DNA of 64,000 nt from Clostridium zeae (GTDB lineage: Bacteria > Bacillota > Clostridia > Clostridiales > Clostridiaceae). The position numbers and the translations under genes were made by a program. The stretch is from assembly GCF_017312485.1 (NCBI RefSeq), contig NZ_BMBA01000011.1:51167-115166 (forward strand). Reading direction: 5' to 3'. Under the pieces are notes generated by a model that saw only the letters and a program-made list of their open reading frames with translations, had not been told where the DNA came from and did not search any database. Shown one piece after another: positions 37,101 through 45,970 of the stretch; the first letter of the stretch is position 1; every line of letters starts with the position of its first letter.

Positions 37101-40100
37101 ATCATACCAAATATTATATAAACCTGAATTAATTTTCTTATTAGTCAACCTTCCAATTATATCATAGGTATTAGCAACACTACTTCCTGTAAAGGTAGTA
37201 GTTTTCGTATTTCTATTATCTTTGTCATATTCATACGAAGTCAAATATGATGAACCATAGTACTGTGATAAAACCTTGCTAATATTATTGTTTAAATCAT
37301 ATTCATATTTTATTAAATTATTTCTACTATCTTTTATCTCAGTCAATCTATCTGATAAGTCATAGGTATATTTATAGTTCACATTGTTAACTATATCTTC
37401 ACTATACCCAACATTACCATTTGCATCATACTCATATTTGTATTTTGCATCACCATCTACAACCTTAGCAATTACTCTATCTAAGCTATCATAGTTTTGA
37501 GAGACTTTATTTCCATTACCATAAGTTGATCCTACAAGTTTGCTAGTTCTTGCCTCATATGTGTTAGTTATAAGATTTTGACTTCCCACGGCCACTGTTG
37601 TGTTATTCCCTAAAGAATCATATCCAAAGTTATAACTAAAACCATTATGAGTTATAGATTTTATTTTATCATTATCATAATCATAACTATTTTTGACTAG
37701 TGTTCCATCAACATTCTTTGATACACTTTGAAGTCTATCTATATTGTTGTCATAACTATACGAAGTAGTAGTTTGTTTTGCATCAGTTAAGCTATCTAAA
37801 GTTCCTTTTGTCTCATTATAATTATAAGTCACGGTATTACCTGTGGCATCTTTTAAACTATTTATATAGTTACCACTTGCAGTATACCCAGCTTCTGATT
37901 GAGTAAATATAGTGCTGTCTCCTACTCTTGCAGTTCTGGGATTGCCATTACTATCATACGTAAAATTATAAACTACATTTTCTGCTGTAGTAGCTTTAGT
38001 TATATTGTGCTTAGTATCATACTCGTATTTAAACTGTGAGCTTTTTGGATCTGTAGAAGTTATTAAGTTATTACTTCCATCATAATCAAATTTTGAATTC
38101 TGATTAGCAAAAGCCTCTGTTGAAACTACATTACCCTTACTATCATATCTAAAGCTTGTACTAAATTGTTCTTTATATAATTGAAGCCCATCAAAATAAG
38201 CATTGTTTGAATTCTTATAATAGATAACATAAAAAGCTATTTTATTATAATCATTTTCAGGTACTATCTTTTTGGCAATATACTGCCAATCTAATACCTC
38301 TCCTGGCATATCTATTCCATACCAATCATAATTACTATCTGTTGTATGCTGAAAGCCTACACTCAAAGCAAAACTCCTACCTGAGCCTGTAGGCACTGAT
38401 GCCCCCTTTAGCCATCCTCCTAAAACAAGAGAGTCCCCCTTTTTTCCTGATTGGTTTATAGACTGATATAAAGCCTTTTGTTTATCAGAATTACCTACAA
38501 TCTTAAAACTTCTATTCCCAATTCCAGCTGGGTATGGTGCTGCTTCCGTCGTGACCGCTTTATCGTTAATATCCAGCTGCCCATTAGAGCTCCAATAGCT
38601 TGGTATATCACCGCCGTAAATCAAATTAGAATTTTCTACTAAATTGTATCTATTCGCAACTGAACCTTCTTCCAGCTGTACACAGTCAAAATATACTGTT
38701 CCTGTACTATTGAGCATCGATAGAGAAACCCAAATTCCATCTTTAGCATCAACAGGTATTGTAAAATCAAAGCTATATCTTTGCCAATCATTAGTACCAT
38801 TTATATATTTTCTTATAAATTGACAGATACCATTTGCATCAGTGTACCCTACAAAGAAGCTTGCACCTGCATCATTCTTTACAGGAATACCAACTGTTTT
38901 TACATAGGCTGAAAGTGTATACTTTTTTCCCTTTTCAACTGTCAGTGCTTGTTCATAATCTGTACCACCAGCTTCACTCGTGCTATTTATCTTGAGCGAT
39001 TGGTTCCCTAAGTATTTATCTTCATTTATATAGCCTTTAGAGGAAACATTCCCTCCCCATGCTCCTGGATTCCAACTGTTACCATCCTCAAAATTATGAT
39101 TCAATAACAGATTAGTAGTAGTTTTTTGTAGCTTAGATTCCGCAGACGTCTTGTTCTTATTACTATTATTAATATCTTCTATATAATCATAATACTTTGC
39201 ACTTCCATCACTAGCAGTAGCACCAGTTGTATTCCCATAATTATTAAATTGATATTTCGTTTTTCTTCCCTTACTATCTGTAAAATAAGTTATATTTCTA
39301 CTATACTCAATAGTTTGTTGCTCTCCTAAGGTTCCATCATTATGAGTTTCTAAAATACTCTTAACTCTATAAGGAGCCATATCATAGTATCCATATTTTA
39401 TTTTATAACCATCAATATTAGTAGTATCAGTCATTCTTTGCAATGAATCATATGCAAAGCTTGATGTTTTAGCATCTGGATAAGTTATGCTTGTAAGCGA
39501 GCTTCCAGTATAAGCATAAGTTGTTGTTCTAGATGCTTGATCAACTATCTGTGATAGATTTCCACTACTATTATATTGTAGCGTCACTACCCTGCCTGCC
39601 CCATCTGTTATTGATTTAATTTTAGTGCCATCATATGCTATGCTAAGCATATTTCCGTTTGAATCCTTAACATTCACTAATAAACCACTAGTATTAAAAT
39701 TTAAAAGATTGTCCTTCTTATCTTTAATAGTAAAGGTTCCATCACCATTTTTAGTCAAGGTTAAATTTATACCTGATTCATCTTTGAAGGTTGCAGATGC
39801 TGAATCATATTTAAAGTAATGAACTGTACCATCTTCATCTTCATATCTGTAATAATCTACGTTATCTATTTTTTGATAATAACTTACTTTTTGACCATAG
39901 TTAAGTCTCCAACCAAGTCCATATCCAATATTCTCATCTTTATTATTACTATTAAATATATGATTTATAGAGATAGGCATCTTATTTCCTGTAGTCGCTA
40001 CATCACTGTGGATATGAACTAAGTTTCCATTATAATCATTTACATAGCCCGTACCAGCTCTTCCAGCATCCTGAGAATGATATGTCCAGTAATCTTCAAG

Positions 40101-41759
40101 CCCTGAGTTATTTATATAATTAAAAACTACACTTGGCCTATAAGTTACATAAGCTTCACTTACATCTGAAGACCAAAAAGCTGTATAACCTGCGTTTTCA
40201 TCGTTATATTTAAGCATAAGACCATTATTAGTTCCAGTGGTATACCATTCTTTTGCTATAGAGGTTATATCCCACATATACCATTGATCTTTATTCAGTA
40301 CTCCATAATCTACTATCTTTGAATCATATGAAGGTTGACTATTCCATCTGATATTAGGAGCTTCCCAGGCTGAAGTAACCTTATGTACATTGATCTGAGA
40401 AAAGGCTCCGCTTGCAGATGTTTCTTTAAGTAGATACATATTTGCATTAGTGATCATATCGCCAGTAGTTAGCTTAGGTAAATTTACAAACTTTATATAT
40501 GATCTTGTATATCCAACTCCTGGAGTGTTACCCATCCTTAAATATTGATTATTACTTTTATCTGAAGTATCGTTGGAACATACAAAGGTTTCTTTTATAT
40601 CTTCTTTAGCAATAGATGATGAAATAGGAGGATCTATGGTAACTGGATATTTTCTATCCTTACTATTTAACCATTCACCATTAGGTTGTATAGTTAATAT
40701 GTACTGATTTTTTGACTGATTTAGCTTTACATCTATGTCCTTACTTTCAGCACCACTAGCATCATACATATACGGTACTTGAATTGAGAAAATTGCTTTT
40801 GTCTTATCCTTATCATCATAAAAGACAATGCTCTTGTCCTTTTGCACTTCTGGAATTAAGTTTTTAAAACTCAATTTAAAATCCATTTTAAGATTTTCCA
40901 CAGGTTTTTCTATGATGATATTTTCTTTCAAGCTATTTCCTAAAAGATCATATCTTAAATCAATATTATCTAAAACCTGCTTATACTCTACTGAGGAACT
41001 TGCCTTAGTGTTAACTTTTTTATTTTCATTTTCATTTATAACTTCTTTGACTTTACTTTTTTCAGCTTCGCTTAATTTTTCATATTTCTTATCTTTTTCC
41101 ACTTTTTCTTCTGATTCTTTTTTTATATCATCTTTAAGCTTTGCCTCATCTACTTTTACTAACTCTGAACTAGACTTTTTTAAAGTATCAAGCCCCCAAG
41201 ACAGCTCATACTTGTCTTTTTGAACCTTTATAAGCTTCTTATTATTTGCATCCTTTGCAAAAGTGACCTGGAAAGAGTTTTGTTTAGTTTTCAAGGTGTT
41301 TTTATCAGTATTTTTACTTTTATCCGAAACAGCTTGTACATTACTTTTTTCAACATTTTCAGTGCTCACTTCAGAGCTTACAGTATTAGCTTTGAATGTA
41401 TCATCACTGCTCTCCTCTAAGGTATTATCAATTTCCTTCCACTGACCATCTTCAAAATAATGTATCGGAATAGGATATACAGCAGCTTCATAGCTATGGT
41501 CTTCCTTCATGAAGTACTTTGTATTCTCATCCCTTTTTCCATTAACTTCCCCTACAATCTTACTTTCTTTTTGAGCATTATCTGCTTCTAAAGCAACCAC
41601 TTGCTGATCTTCCAACTTTTGTTGTGAACCATTCTGCTGTGTACTACTTTCAATTGGTACACTTGATTCAGCGGCTTTTGTTGTTATTCTAGTTGGTAAC
41701 GACAACGCTAAAAACGTTATCACTAGAATATTGGATATTGCCTTAAGCTTTCCTTTCAT
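34176..41759 (-). CDS. Secreted RHS/YD-repeat polymorphic-toxin-like protein (WapA type)
   Basis: 2527 residues. A signal peptide (about 1-30) is followed by a charged Lys/Glu-rich linker (to about 330). Next are a YPVTIDP motif near 370 and a DNRLRE-type domain (to about 545), then YD repeats (about 640-860), two jellyroll carbohydrate-binding-like modules (about 885-1200), more YD repeats (1205-1640), and three tandem modules of about 150 residues each (1650-2105). The Rhs core motif GLYYLQSRYYNPEWGRFINADG-like block lies at about 2285-2310. The 215-residue tip after it holds a small soluble part and a glycine/alanine-rich hydrophobic segment near the end (GVAIGAAAAVAVPFVIG). In related proteins the repeats form a shell around a released toxic tip. 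The tip matches no toxin I know. Confidence 0.9.
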   Translation of the reverse strand: MKGKLKAISNILVITFLALSLPTRITTKAAESSVPIESSTQQNGSQQKLEDQQVVALEADNAQKESKIVGEVNGKRDENTKYFMKEDHSYEAAVYPIPIHYFEDGQWKEIDNTLEESSDDTFKANTVSSEVSTENVEKSNVQAVSDKSKNTDKNTLKTKQNSFQVTFAKDANNKKLIKVQKDKYELSWGLDTLKKSSSELVKVDEAKLKDDIKKESEEKVEKDKKYEKLSEAEKSKVKEVINENENKKVNTKASSSVEYKQVLDNIDLRYDLLGNSLKENIIIEKPVENLKMDFKLSFKNLIPEVQKDKSIVFYDDKDKTKAIFSIQVPYMYDASGAESKDIDVKLNQSKNQYILTIQPNGEWLNSKDRKYPVTIDPPISSSIAKEDIKETFVCSNDTSDKSNNQYLRMGNTPGVGYTRSYIKFVNLPKLTTGDMITNANMYLLKETSASGAFSQINVHKVTSAWEAPNIRWNSQPSYDSKIVDYGVLNKDQWYMWDITSIAKEWYTTGTNNGLMLKYNDENAGYTAFWSSDVSEAYVTYRPSVVFNYINNSGLEDYWTYHSQDAGRAGTGYVNDYNGNLVHIHSDVATTGNKMPISINHIFNSNNKDENIGYGLGWRLNYGQKVSYYQKIDNVDYYRYEDEDGTVHYFKYDSASATFKDESGINLTLTKNGDGTFTIKDKKDNLLNFNTSGLLVNVKDSNGNMLSIAYDGTKIKSITDGAGRVVTLQYNSSGNLSQIVDQASRTTTYAYTGSSLTSITYPDAKTSSFAYDSLQRMTDTTNIDGYKIKYGYYDMAPYRVKSILETHNDGTLGEQQTIEYSRNITYFTDSKGRKTKYQFNNYGNTTGATASDGSAKYYDYIEDINNSNKNKTSAESKLQKTTTNLLLNHNFEDGNSWNPGAWGGNVSSKGYINEDKYLGNQSLKINSTSEAGGTDYEQALTVEKGKKYTLSAYVKTVGIPVKNDAGASFFVGYTDANGICQFIRKYINGTNDWQRYSFDFTIPVDAKDGIWVSLSMLNSTGTVYFDCVQLEEGSVANRYNLVENSNLIYGGDIPSYWSSNGQLDINDKAVTTEAAPYPAGIGNRSFKIVGNSDKQKALYQSINQSGKKGDSLVLGGWLKGASVPTGSGRSFALSVGFQHTTDSNYDWYGIDMPGEVLDWQYIAKKIVPENDYNKIAFYVIYYKNSNNAYFDGLQLYKEQFSTSFRYDSKGNVVSTEAFANQNSKFDYDGSNNLITSTDPKSSQFKYEYDTKHNITKATTAENVVYNFTYDSNGNPRTARVGDSTIFTQSEAGYTASGNYINSLKDATGNTVTYNYNETKGTLDSLTDAKQTTTSYSYDNNIDRLQSVSKNVDGTLVKNSYDYDNDKIKSITHNGFSYNFGYDSLGNNTTVAVGSQNLITNTYEARTSKLVGSTYGNGNKVSQNYDSLDRVIAKVVDGDAKYKYEYDANGNVGYSEDIVNNVNYKYTYDLSDRLTEIKDSRNNLIKYEYDLNNNISKVLSQYYGSSYLTSYEYDKDNRNTKTTTFTGSSVANTYDIIGRLTNKKINSGLYNIWYDYKIANNQMATSKLQDINNNGNRIYYTYDANGNISTINDGGNIIKYYYNELNEVVREDNKGLNKTINYTYDTGGNILTKTEYPYTDGTTIIPYTDKNLGKDLFIDGSFESGKVTLGPRAGSGLSQIVGMGFDNGSSNPQTGTRCFFMDGQAGDNYIYFNQDVPVTPGKTYNISFYHKESTTASQFTNSSYIRLNDGNHISFDTQLIPDKVWRKSEKSWTCPQGITSIQVRVGFVNNAYSWMAVDDIEVNELPTNNLVGDGSFEFGASKIQYQGNGGSGLVGPIFDGTSTPNTGDKCLLISGMSGDNYGYINNSISVIPGRIYNISYYHKEASSVTQAKDSSYIKLNDGSQVSLGGTLVSDKTWRKVEKQWICPEGINSIQLRIGFTCTDYSWMAVDDVQVVELNNLYNDGGFESGNVDLGPRNASGYNQIVGPIFDANSKPHTGNKCFFIDGQAADNYLYFNQDVPVIPGKTYNISFYHKEATSGSQFTNSSYIRLNDGNHVSFDTQLISDKVWRRSEKVWTCPQGVTSIQVRVGFVSSAYSWMAVDDIQVVDTEIVNSTKTINYGYDDNNWKDKLTSYNGKAITYDQIGNPLTYDGNTFRWQAGRQLAGITLNSGRDISFKYNDQGIRTEKYSYGVATTYYLIGDKVVDEENEEGTSIRYNYDASGNLVSMVSYGEEYFYIRNAQSDIIGLIDKSGTQVVSYTYDTWGKLISITGSLKDTVGVKNPYRYRGYRYDTETGLYYLQSRYYNPEWGRFINADGIAGQTGELLSHNMFAYCKSNPVNMKDDSGFVPHFCTVNEGGEIGVLGDNIYVQNTTVAKKVFDNYSNVENTKNALGSEGNVTKVNKTASVHADQYRTWGRGLKDSYSSLKGIGFSALKDVKGSVIGLATSGLSNLIDTNGQFNKRWVIGTLLDTISGVAIGAAAAVAVPFVIGVAGITAPVWAVGLGVVGVGMAGTALYNFEMDRFRVKERLST
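35450..36800 (-). repeat. Three tandem carbohydrate-binding-like modules inside rhs
   Basis: Three coding repeats of about 450 bases each at about 36360-36800, 35905-36340 and 35450-35880. Each runs from a GSFESG-type start to WMAVDDIxV. The outer two are nearly identical in DNA, while the middle one is clearly diverged, suggesting recent copying or gene conversion between the first and third. Confidence 0.85.
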
Positions 41760-42063
41760 AATTTTCCCCCTTATAAATAGACATCATTTTATGTATCTTA
41801 AAGTATTTCTATTGACAATACATAAATTATATATCCCCATTAATTTGAAGTAAACACATATTTACACACTTAAGTATGTATTTACACTTAAATACTTATA
41901 ATTAACATTTATATAATTCATATTAATACGTGTTTGGTATTGTTATATATTCTTCTTCATTATGTCTTGTATCCTATGAAATCTCTTTCATATGAATAAC
42001 AAAAAAGACTGCAGTCTCCCACAGTCTTTCCTAATTAACTTATATTAAATTCCAGGCATAAGT
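41760..42063. other. Gap upstream of rhs with the NdpA-gene terminator
   Basis: 304 bases of AT-rich DNA upstream of the rhs start. It should hold the rhs promoter; no clear boxes can be picked. The far end (42001-42030) is the terminator of the next gene, given separately. Confidence 0.5.
42001..42030 (-). terminator. Terminator of the NdpA-like gene
   Basis: AAAGACTG pairs with CAGTCTTT around a 10-nt loop and is followed on the minus strand by TTTT, about 35 nt after the stop. Confidence 0.75.
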
Positions 42064-43101
42064 TTACTTTTCTATATAGTTTATAACATGCTTCACTACA
42101 AGGTTTATGCTTCCGTCACCATTACGTTGTATCTCAAATCTTTGAGGATCATTATAAGCTTCTTCAGTCAGATATAAGTCAATATCCTTATCGATTTTAA
42201 GCCTTACTCTTTTAAGCTTTTTCTCTACCCATTGTTTATCTACTGCTATTTCTTCATCTAAACCTTGAGCAGATACAAATTGGTTGAAGCTTTCCTTAGC
42301 TTGAGGCTCTTCTTTGAATAGCTCATGTGATAGTTCTTGCACATTTATTGTGTCTTCTTTTAATTTACTTTTAATAGTACTTCTTATCTTCTCAGCTTTA
42401 TCTGCATCTTCATTCACATTATTTCTCGTCCATGCTTCTGCAGCCTTAACAAAGGTTTTAGTCATATCTCTCTCATTAGTTACAATTGAGCATCCTAAAT
42501 AATTATTTATAAAGTAATTTGCTCCGTATTCTTCCTCTTCTTTTGACTTCTTTTGCTTATCTATAACCATTAGATTAATTGTATGCTCTTCTCTTAACGG
42601 TTTTATAAATGCACACTTTTGAAGCCTAGAGCTGCTTGCAGGAAGCCCTGAAGCCTGTTCTATTATATCAATTCCAATCTTATCTTCGATAAAGTCTATC
42701 TTATGAGTAAAATTTCTTACATAATCCATCTTCATAATTGCAAGCATTGGTCCCTGATCTGTTGAAATTGCTACAACTATAAGATCACAGGATGGGATGT
42801 TCACATTGCCTTTCATTACAGCAAACATCTGCCTTGCAAGTTCCTTTGAAACAGACACAATATCTGAGTTAATTCCATTTAGATAATCTTGAGAAACTTC
42901 TTTTACTATATTTCTTTCTGGATTGAATACTGCATATTTAAGTTCTTCATCCTTAAACGCTCTTTCAATATGCCTGTATAAAAATTTGTATGTATCTTCG
43001 TTTAATTCTAACCTATACTCGTTTAATATAGGTTCATCTCCGTTTGTATCCAATATATGAATTACAGCTTCTGCGATACTTATGTCGTTTACGTATTCCA
43101 T
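42064..43101 (-). CDS. Nucleoid-associated protein (NdpA/YejK family)
   Basis: 345 residues. The family's segments are present: IAEAVIHILD at the start, SCDLIVVAIST and LAIMKMDYVRNFTHK in the middle, and VDKQWVEKKLKRVRLKID near the end. NdpA proteins associate with the nucleoid in enterobacteria; their molecular role is little known and some have been linked to mobile-element conflict. It is followed (upstream on the strand) by a small membrane gene with a 16-nt gap, so the two form an operon. Confidence 0.85.
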   Translation of the reverse strand: MEYVNDISIAEAVIHILDTNGDEPILNEYRLELNEDTYKFLYRHIERAFKDEELKYAVFNPERNIVKEVSQDYLNGINSDIVSVSKELARQMFAVMKGNVNIPSCDLIVVAISTDQGPMLAIMKMDYVRNFTHKIDFIEDKIGIDIIEQASGLPASSSRLQKCAFIKPLREEHTINLMVIDKQKKSKEEEEYGANYFINNYLGCSIVTNERDMTKTFVKAAEAWTRNNVNEDADKAEKIRSTIKSKLKEDTINVQELSHELFKEEPQAKESFNQFVSAQGLDEEIAVDKQWVEKKLKRVRLKIDKDIDLYLTEEAYNDPQRFEIQRNGDGSINLVVKHVINYIEK

Positions 43102-43117
43102 CTACTCACCTCTGGTA

Positions 43118-43615
43118 CTAATTTTTCTTTACCACCTTCGGATTGAATAAAAAGCAAATATTCACAAAGTCTTGATTAGGTACAAAGATAAGCTGAGCTC
43201 TATCATTTCCTTCTGTAACTACAGCTACATAAGCTCTATCTTTGTTGCCATCTGGTATTGCAGTTATTACTTTCGAAGGTTTGTTATTTAGCGCCTTATA
43301 TGCATCACTTTCATAAGGTGCTAAAAGTGAAACTTCCTTCATGTTAAAGGACATTTTCTTCTTTCTAGTTTTTGTTTCATATATAACATCAACATCAACT
43401 TCCCCGTTGGTAATTACATATTCAAACTCAAGATAGAAGAATCTTTTCACATAAAAAAGTATACCTGCAATTGCACCAAGTAGCAACCCTAACATAAAGT
43501 TTCCGGTAAGTATACTAAGTACCGCAAGCACACCAGTTATGTACATAAGTAGCTTTGCTGCCTTATATTTTGCTACATTTTGTGCTCTGACTAATTGTTC
43601 CTTAAATTGATCCAT
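43118..43615 (-). CDS. Membrane-anchored protein of unknown function
   Basis: 165 residues: two membrane segments near the N-terminus (about 23-55) and a soluble domain with FEYVITNGEVDVDVIYETKTRKKK and late beta-rich stretches, a pattern like small bacterial PH-type domains (DUF6106-like is my best guess). GGGGGAAG precedes the ATG. It is the first gene of the pair with the NdpA-like gene. The function is unknown. Confidence 0.65.
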   Translation of the reverse strand: MDQFKEQLVRAQNVAKYKAAKLLMYITGVLAVLSILTGNFMLGLLLGAIAGILFYVKRFFYLEFEYVITNGEVDVDVIYETKTRKKKMSFNMKEVSLLAPYESDAYKALNNKPSKVITAIPDGNKDRAYVAVVTEGNDRAQLIFVPNQDFVNICFLFNPKVVKKN

Positions 43616-43897
43616 ATGACTTCCCCCTCAACCATTGTATTTCATTATAGAATACCTTAATGATATCATTATAGCATAAAATGTAATCCTTTCCGTAAGG
43701 ATTTTCATTTTAGTTACTTTGACTAAAATAAGTTAAAGTTCTTATATATTTCGTACAATACTGTATATTAATAAAACTGGTGAATTTAAATGTTGAACTT
43801 TACAAACACTTTGATAAACTATTATTTAGAGATAATATATGTTTTATATTAAACCATATATATTTTTTATATAACTTAAGGAAACTTGGAGGATATT
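43616..43897. other. Gap between the divergent membrane and CYTH genes
   Basis: 280 bases, AT-rich, with both divergent promoters presumably here. Near 43681-43715 AATCCTTTCCGTAAGGATTT forms a short hairpin (AATCCTT/AAGGATT, loop TCCGT), of unknown meaning. Confidence 0.4.
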
Positions 43898-44458
43898 ATG
43901 CAAGAATTAGAAACAAGAATTTTAGATATTGATGTTGAAGAAATCAAAAATAAAATGACTGCTCTTGGAGGATATAAAGTTAAAGATGAAGATCAAGTAA
44001 ATAAAATCTTTGATTTTCCAGATAGAAGACTTTTATCAGCTAAAGGCTACGCTAGAGTTAGAACTATTGACGACAAACTTAATAATAAAATAGTTTATTT
44101 CATGACTACCAAAAAGATGTTATCTCAAGAAAAATATAAGGTAATGGAAGAAAACGAGATAATAGTAGACGACGGTGATACCGCTGAAAAATTATTTAAT
44201 TCTCTAGGACTTACTTTAGTTGAAACTATAAAAAAATCTAGAGAAAGCTATAAATACAAAAACACTTTAGTTGAAATAGATATCAACGATAAAAACTTCT
44301 GCCCGTTTCCTTACATAGAGATAGAAACAGCTCACGAAGATGAACTTAAAGAAGTTGTAGAAGCTCTAGGATATACAATGGCAGACACTACCTCAAAGAC
44401 AATCTACGAAATCCTTGAAGAAAGAGGCCTTGCTAAAGGGGATCAGAAAGGACTTTAA
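43898..44458 (+). CDS. CYTH-domain protein (class IV adenylate cyclase / triphosphatase family)
   Basis: 186 residues. The CYTH fold hydrolyses or cyclises triphosphate substrates in a tunnel lined with charged residues. The N-terminal ELETRILDID replaces the usual ExExK, followed by FDFPDRRLLSAKGYARVRT, TTKK, and the late EIDINDKNFCPFPYIEIET typical of the CyaB/thiamine triphosphatase-like group. The ATG at 43898 is 5 nt after GGAGG; an in-frame TTG four codons up is within that ribosome site and unlikely. The repeat arm begins immediately after the stop codon. The substrate is unknown. Confidence 0.82.
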   Translation: MQELETRILDIDVEEIKNKMTALGGYKVKDEDQVNKIFDFPDRRLLSAKGYARVRTIDDKLNNKIVYFMTTKKMLSQEKYKVMEENEIIVDDGDTAEKLFNSLGLTLVETIKKSRESYKYKNTLVEIDINDKNFCPFPYIEIETAHEDELKEVVEALGYTMADTTSKTIYEILEERGLAKGDQKGL

Positions 44459-44520
44459 GAAATCATATTAATTTATCTGCGAAGCTCATCAAATAACAGA
44501 TGTAGTGGTATCTAAATTTC
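44459..44520 (+). repeat. Palindromic-repeat family, single right arm
   Basis: GAAATCATATTAATTTATCT then GCGAAGCTCATCAAATAACAG, ATGTAGTGGTATCTAAATTTC. It begins at the base after the CYTH stop codon. It matches the right arm of the full copy at 44673-44866, with the end GTAGTGGTATC instead of GTAGTGGCATC. Confidence 0.85.
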
Positions 44521-44559
44521 AAGTTGTGTTTAATATTACATATAAAACTTAAGTAGTGA

Positions 44560-44600
44560 TACAGTAGATATTATATGAGCAATCAACTAGAATTAAGTGA
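44560..44600 (+). repeat. Palindromic-repeat family, single left arm
   Basis: ACAGTAGATATTATATGAGC and AATCAACTAGAATTAA match the left arm of the family. It lies between the lone right arm and the full copy, so three units are clustered within 410 bases. Confidence 0.75.
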
Positions 44601-44672
44601 GTTATGTAATGTTTTAAAATCTAATTCACGTGCCATTAATATAACTTTTAGTTGCATTAGATGTTATATATT

Positions 44673-44866
44673 AAATTTAGATGCCACTACAGGAGATACA
44701 TATGAGCAAGCAGTTATAATTAAATGATTTCTGGAGATAAAGTTGCGTTAAGAAACTGTATTGTCTGAGCGAAGCGAGTTATACAGTTTTAGCAACTTTA
44801 TAGGAAGAAATCATATTAATTATCTGCGAAGCTCATCAAGTATCGGATGTAGTGGCATCTAAATTT
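44673..44866. repeat. Complete palindromic repeat element, copy 1 (194 bp)
   Basis: The ends AAATTTAGATGCCACTACA and TGTAGTGGCATCTAAATTT are perfect inverted repeats. Inside, ATAAAGTTGC (44737-44746) pairs with GCAACTTTAT (44792-44801), and AAACTGTAT (44753-44761) with ATACAGTTT (44781-44789), closing over GTCTGAGCGAAGCGAGTT. The arms between also pair imperfectly (GATACATATGAGC versus GATACTTGATGAGC). There is no open frame. The element fits a MITE or REP-like palindrome. Confidence 0.9.
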
Positions 44867-44886
44867 TTACTAACACTAGACAACTA

Positions 44887-44915
44887 AAAAGGACAGGCAA
44901 ACGCCTGTCCTTTGA
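44887..44915 (-). terminator. Terminator of the reverse rubrerythrin gene
   Basis: AAAGGACAGGC pairs perfectly with GCCTGTCCTTT around AAAC, about 10 nt after the stop. Confidence 0.85.
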
Positions 44916-44925
44916 TATGTTATAA

Positions 44926-45471
44926 TTAGTTATTGAAATATCTTTCTAGTAAACCCTTGAAAGCTTTTCCATGTCTAGCTTCATCTTTACACATTTCATG
45001 AACTGTATCATGTATTGCATCGTAGTTTAATTGTTTAGCTAATGTAGCTAATTCTTTCTTACCAGCAGTTGCGCCATATTCAGCTTCTACTCTAGCTTGA
45101 AGATTCTTCTTAGTATCAGCCCATACAACTTCTCCTAATAATTCAGCAAACTTTGCAGCATGTTCAGCTTCTTCGAAAGCTATTCTCTTATATGCTTCAG
45201 CAACTTCTGGGAAACCTTCTCTATCAGCTTGTCTGCTCATAGCAAGATACATACCTACTTCTGTACATTCTCCAGTGAAGTTAGCTCTTAAACCTTCTAA
45301 TACTCTTTCATCAACGCCTTGAGCAACTCCGATTCTGTGCTCATCAGCCCATACTAATTCTCCGCTTTGTTCATTGAATTTTGATGCAGGTGCTCCACAT
45401 ACTGGGCATTTCTCTGGAGCAGCTTCTCCCTCATAAACGTATCCACATATTGTACATATAAATTTCTTCAT
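44926..45471 (-). CDS. Reverse rubrerythrin (rubredoxin domain first)
   Basis: 181 residues. An N-terminal rubredoxin-like domain has CTICG (C6, C9) and CPVCG (C22, C25), followed by a ferritin-like di-iron domain with [26 protein letters not shown] and [11 protein letters not shown]. This reversed order defines the reverse rubrerythrins of clostridia, which act as the end enzymes of NADH-driven peroxide and oxygen reduction and are strongly PerR-regulated in Clostridium acetobutylicum. Codon use is stricter than in neighbours (few rare codons), fitting high expression. AGGAGG lies 8 nt before the ATG. Confidence 0.93.
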   Translation of the reverse strand: MKKFICTICGYVYEGEAAPEKCPVCGAPASKFNEQSGELVWADEHRIGVAQGVDERVLEGLRANFTGECTEVGMYLAMSRQADREGFPEVAEAYKRIAFEEAEHAAKFAELLGEVVWADTKKNLQARVEAEYGATAGKKELATLAKQLNYDAIHDTVHEMCKDEARHGKAFKGLLERYFNN

Positions 45472-45540
45472 TTCTAAATCCTCCTCTTAAATCATATATA
45501 TTAATTTCATTTGATAACTGGTTGTTTCGTTCACAATTCA

Positions 45541-45564
45541 TATTATATAATAGTTATTATTAAT
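45541..45564. promoter_or_regulatory. Possible PerR site before reverse rubrerythrin
   Basis: TATTATATAATAGTTATTATTAAT resembles the PerR inverted repeat TTATAATnATTATAA with some mismatches. It lies 70-95 nt before the start. In this AT background the match is suggestive only. Confidence 0.35.
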
Positions 45565-45734
45565 TGTAAAGACTTTTTTTAGAAAAATTTTCATTAAATA
45601 ATACTTTGACCCATTATAATCAGCAAAAATACCGAGGATATTGCTCTACACCCCGGTACCTTTAAGGCTTTCACCATTATATATATTATATTTTTCGATT
45701 GAATATTCATGATATCTATTATCAATTGATAAAC

Positions 45735-45760
45735 ATTCTATTATTAGGTAATAATAGAAT
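45735..45760. promoter_or_regulatory. Perfect 26-bp palindrome in the intergenic region
   Basis: ATTCTATTATTA and TAATAATAGAAT are exact inverted repeats around GG. No T run follows, so it is not a terminator; a homodimeric regulator site is possible. The flanks at 45472-45970 otherwise show only the PerR-like site and a weak CCGAGG/CCCCGG hairpin near 45631-45662. Confidence 0.4.
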
Positions 45761-45970
45761 TGCTATTTTCATTATAATTTTGGCATATCTATCTATGGTG
45801 GTCTTAAGTAAAATAATTAAACTTATACTATATTTAATATTGCTCTTTAATTTAGTTGCTTGACTCAGGAAAAGTCTTTATAAAGTTCGTTGAATTATCA
45901 GAAATAGAACCTTCCAATTTTAGTGTTCATCTTAAAACGCTAACTATTGGCATTTTAATATATTAATACA

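Noticed and set aside
44601..44672. Possible further repeat arm with TTAATATAACTTTTAG and TGCATTAGATG
   Set aside because: Similarity to the family arms is too short and broken to call a copy.
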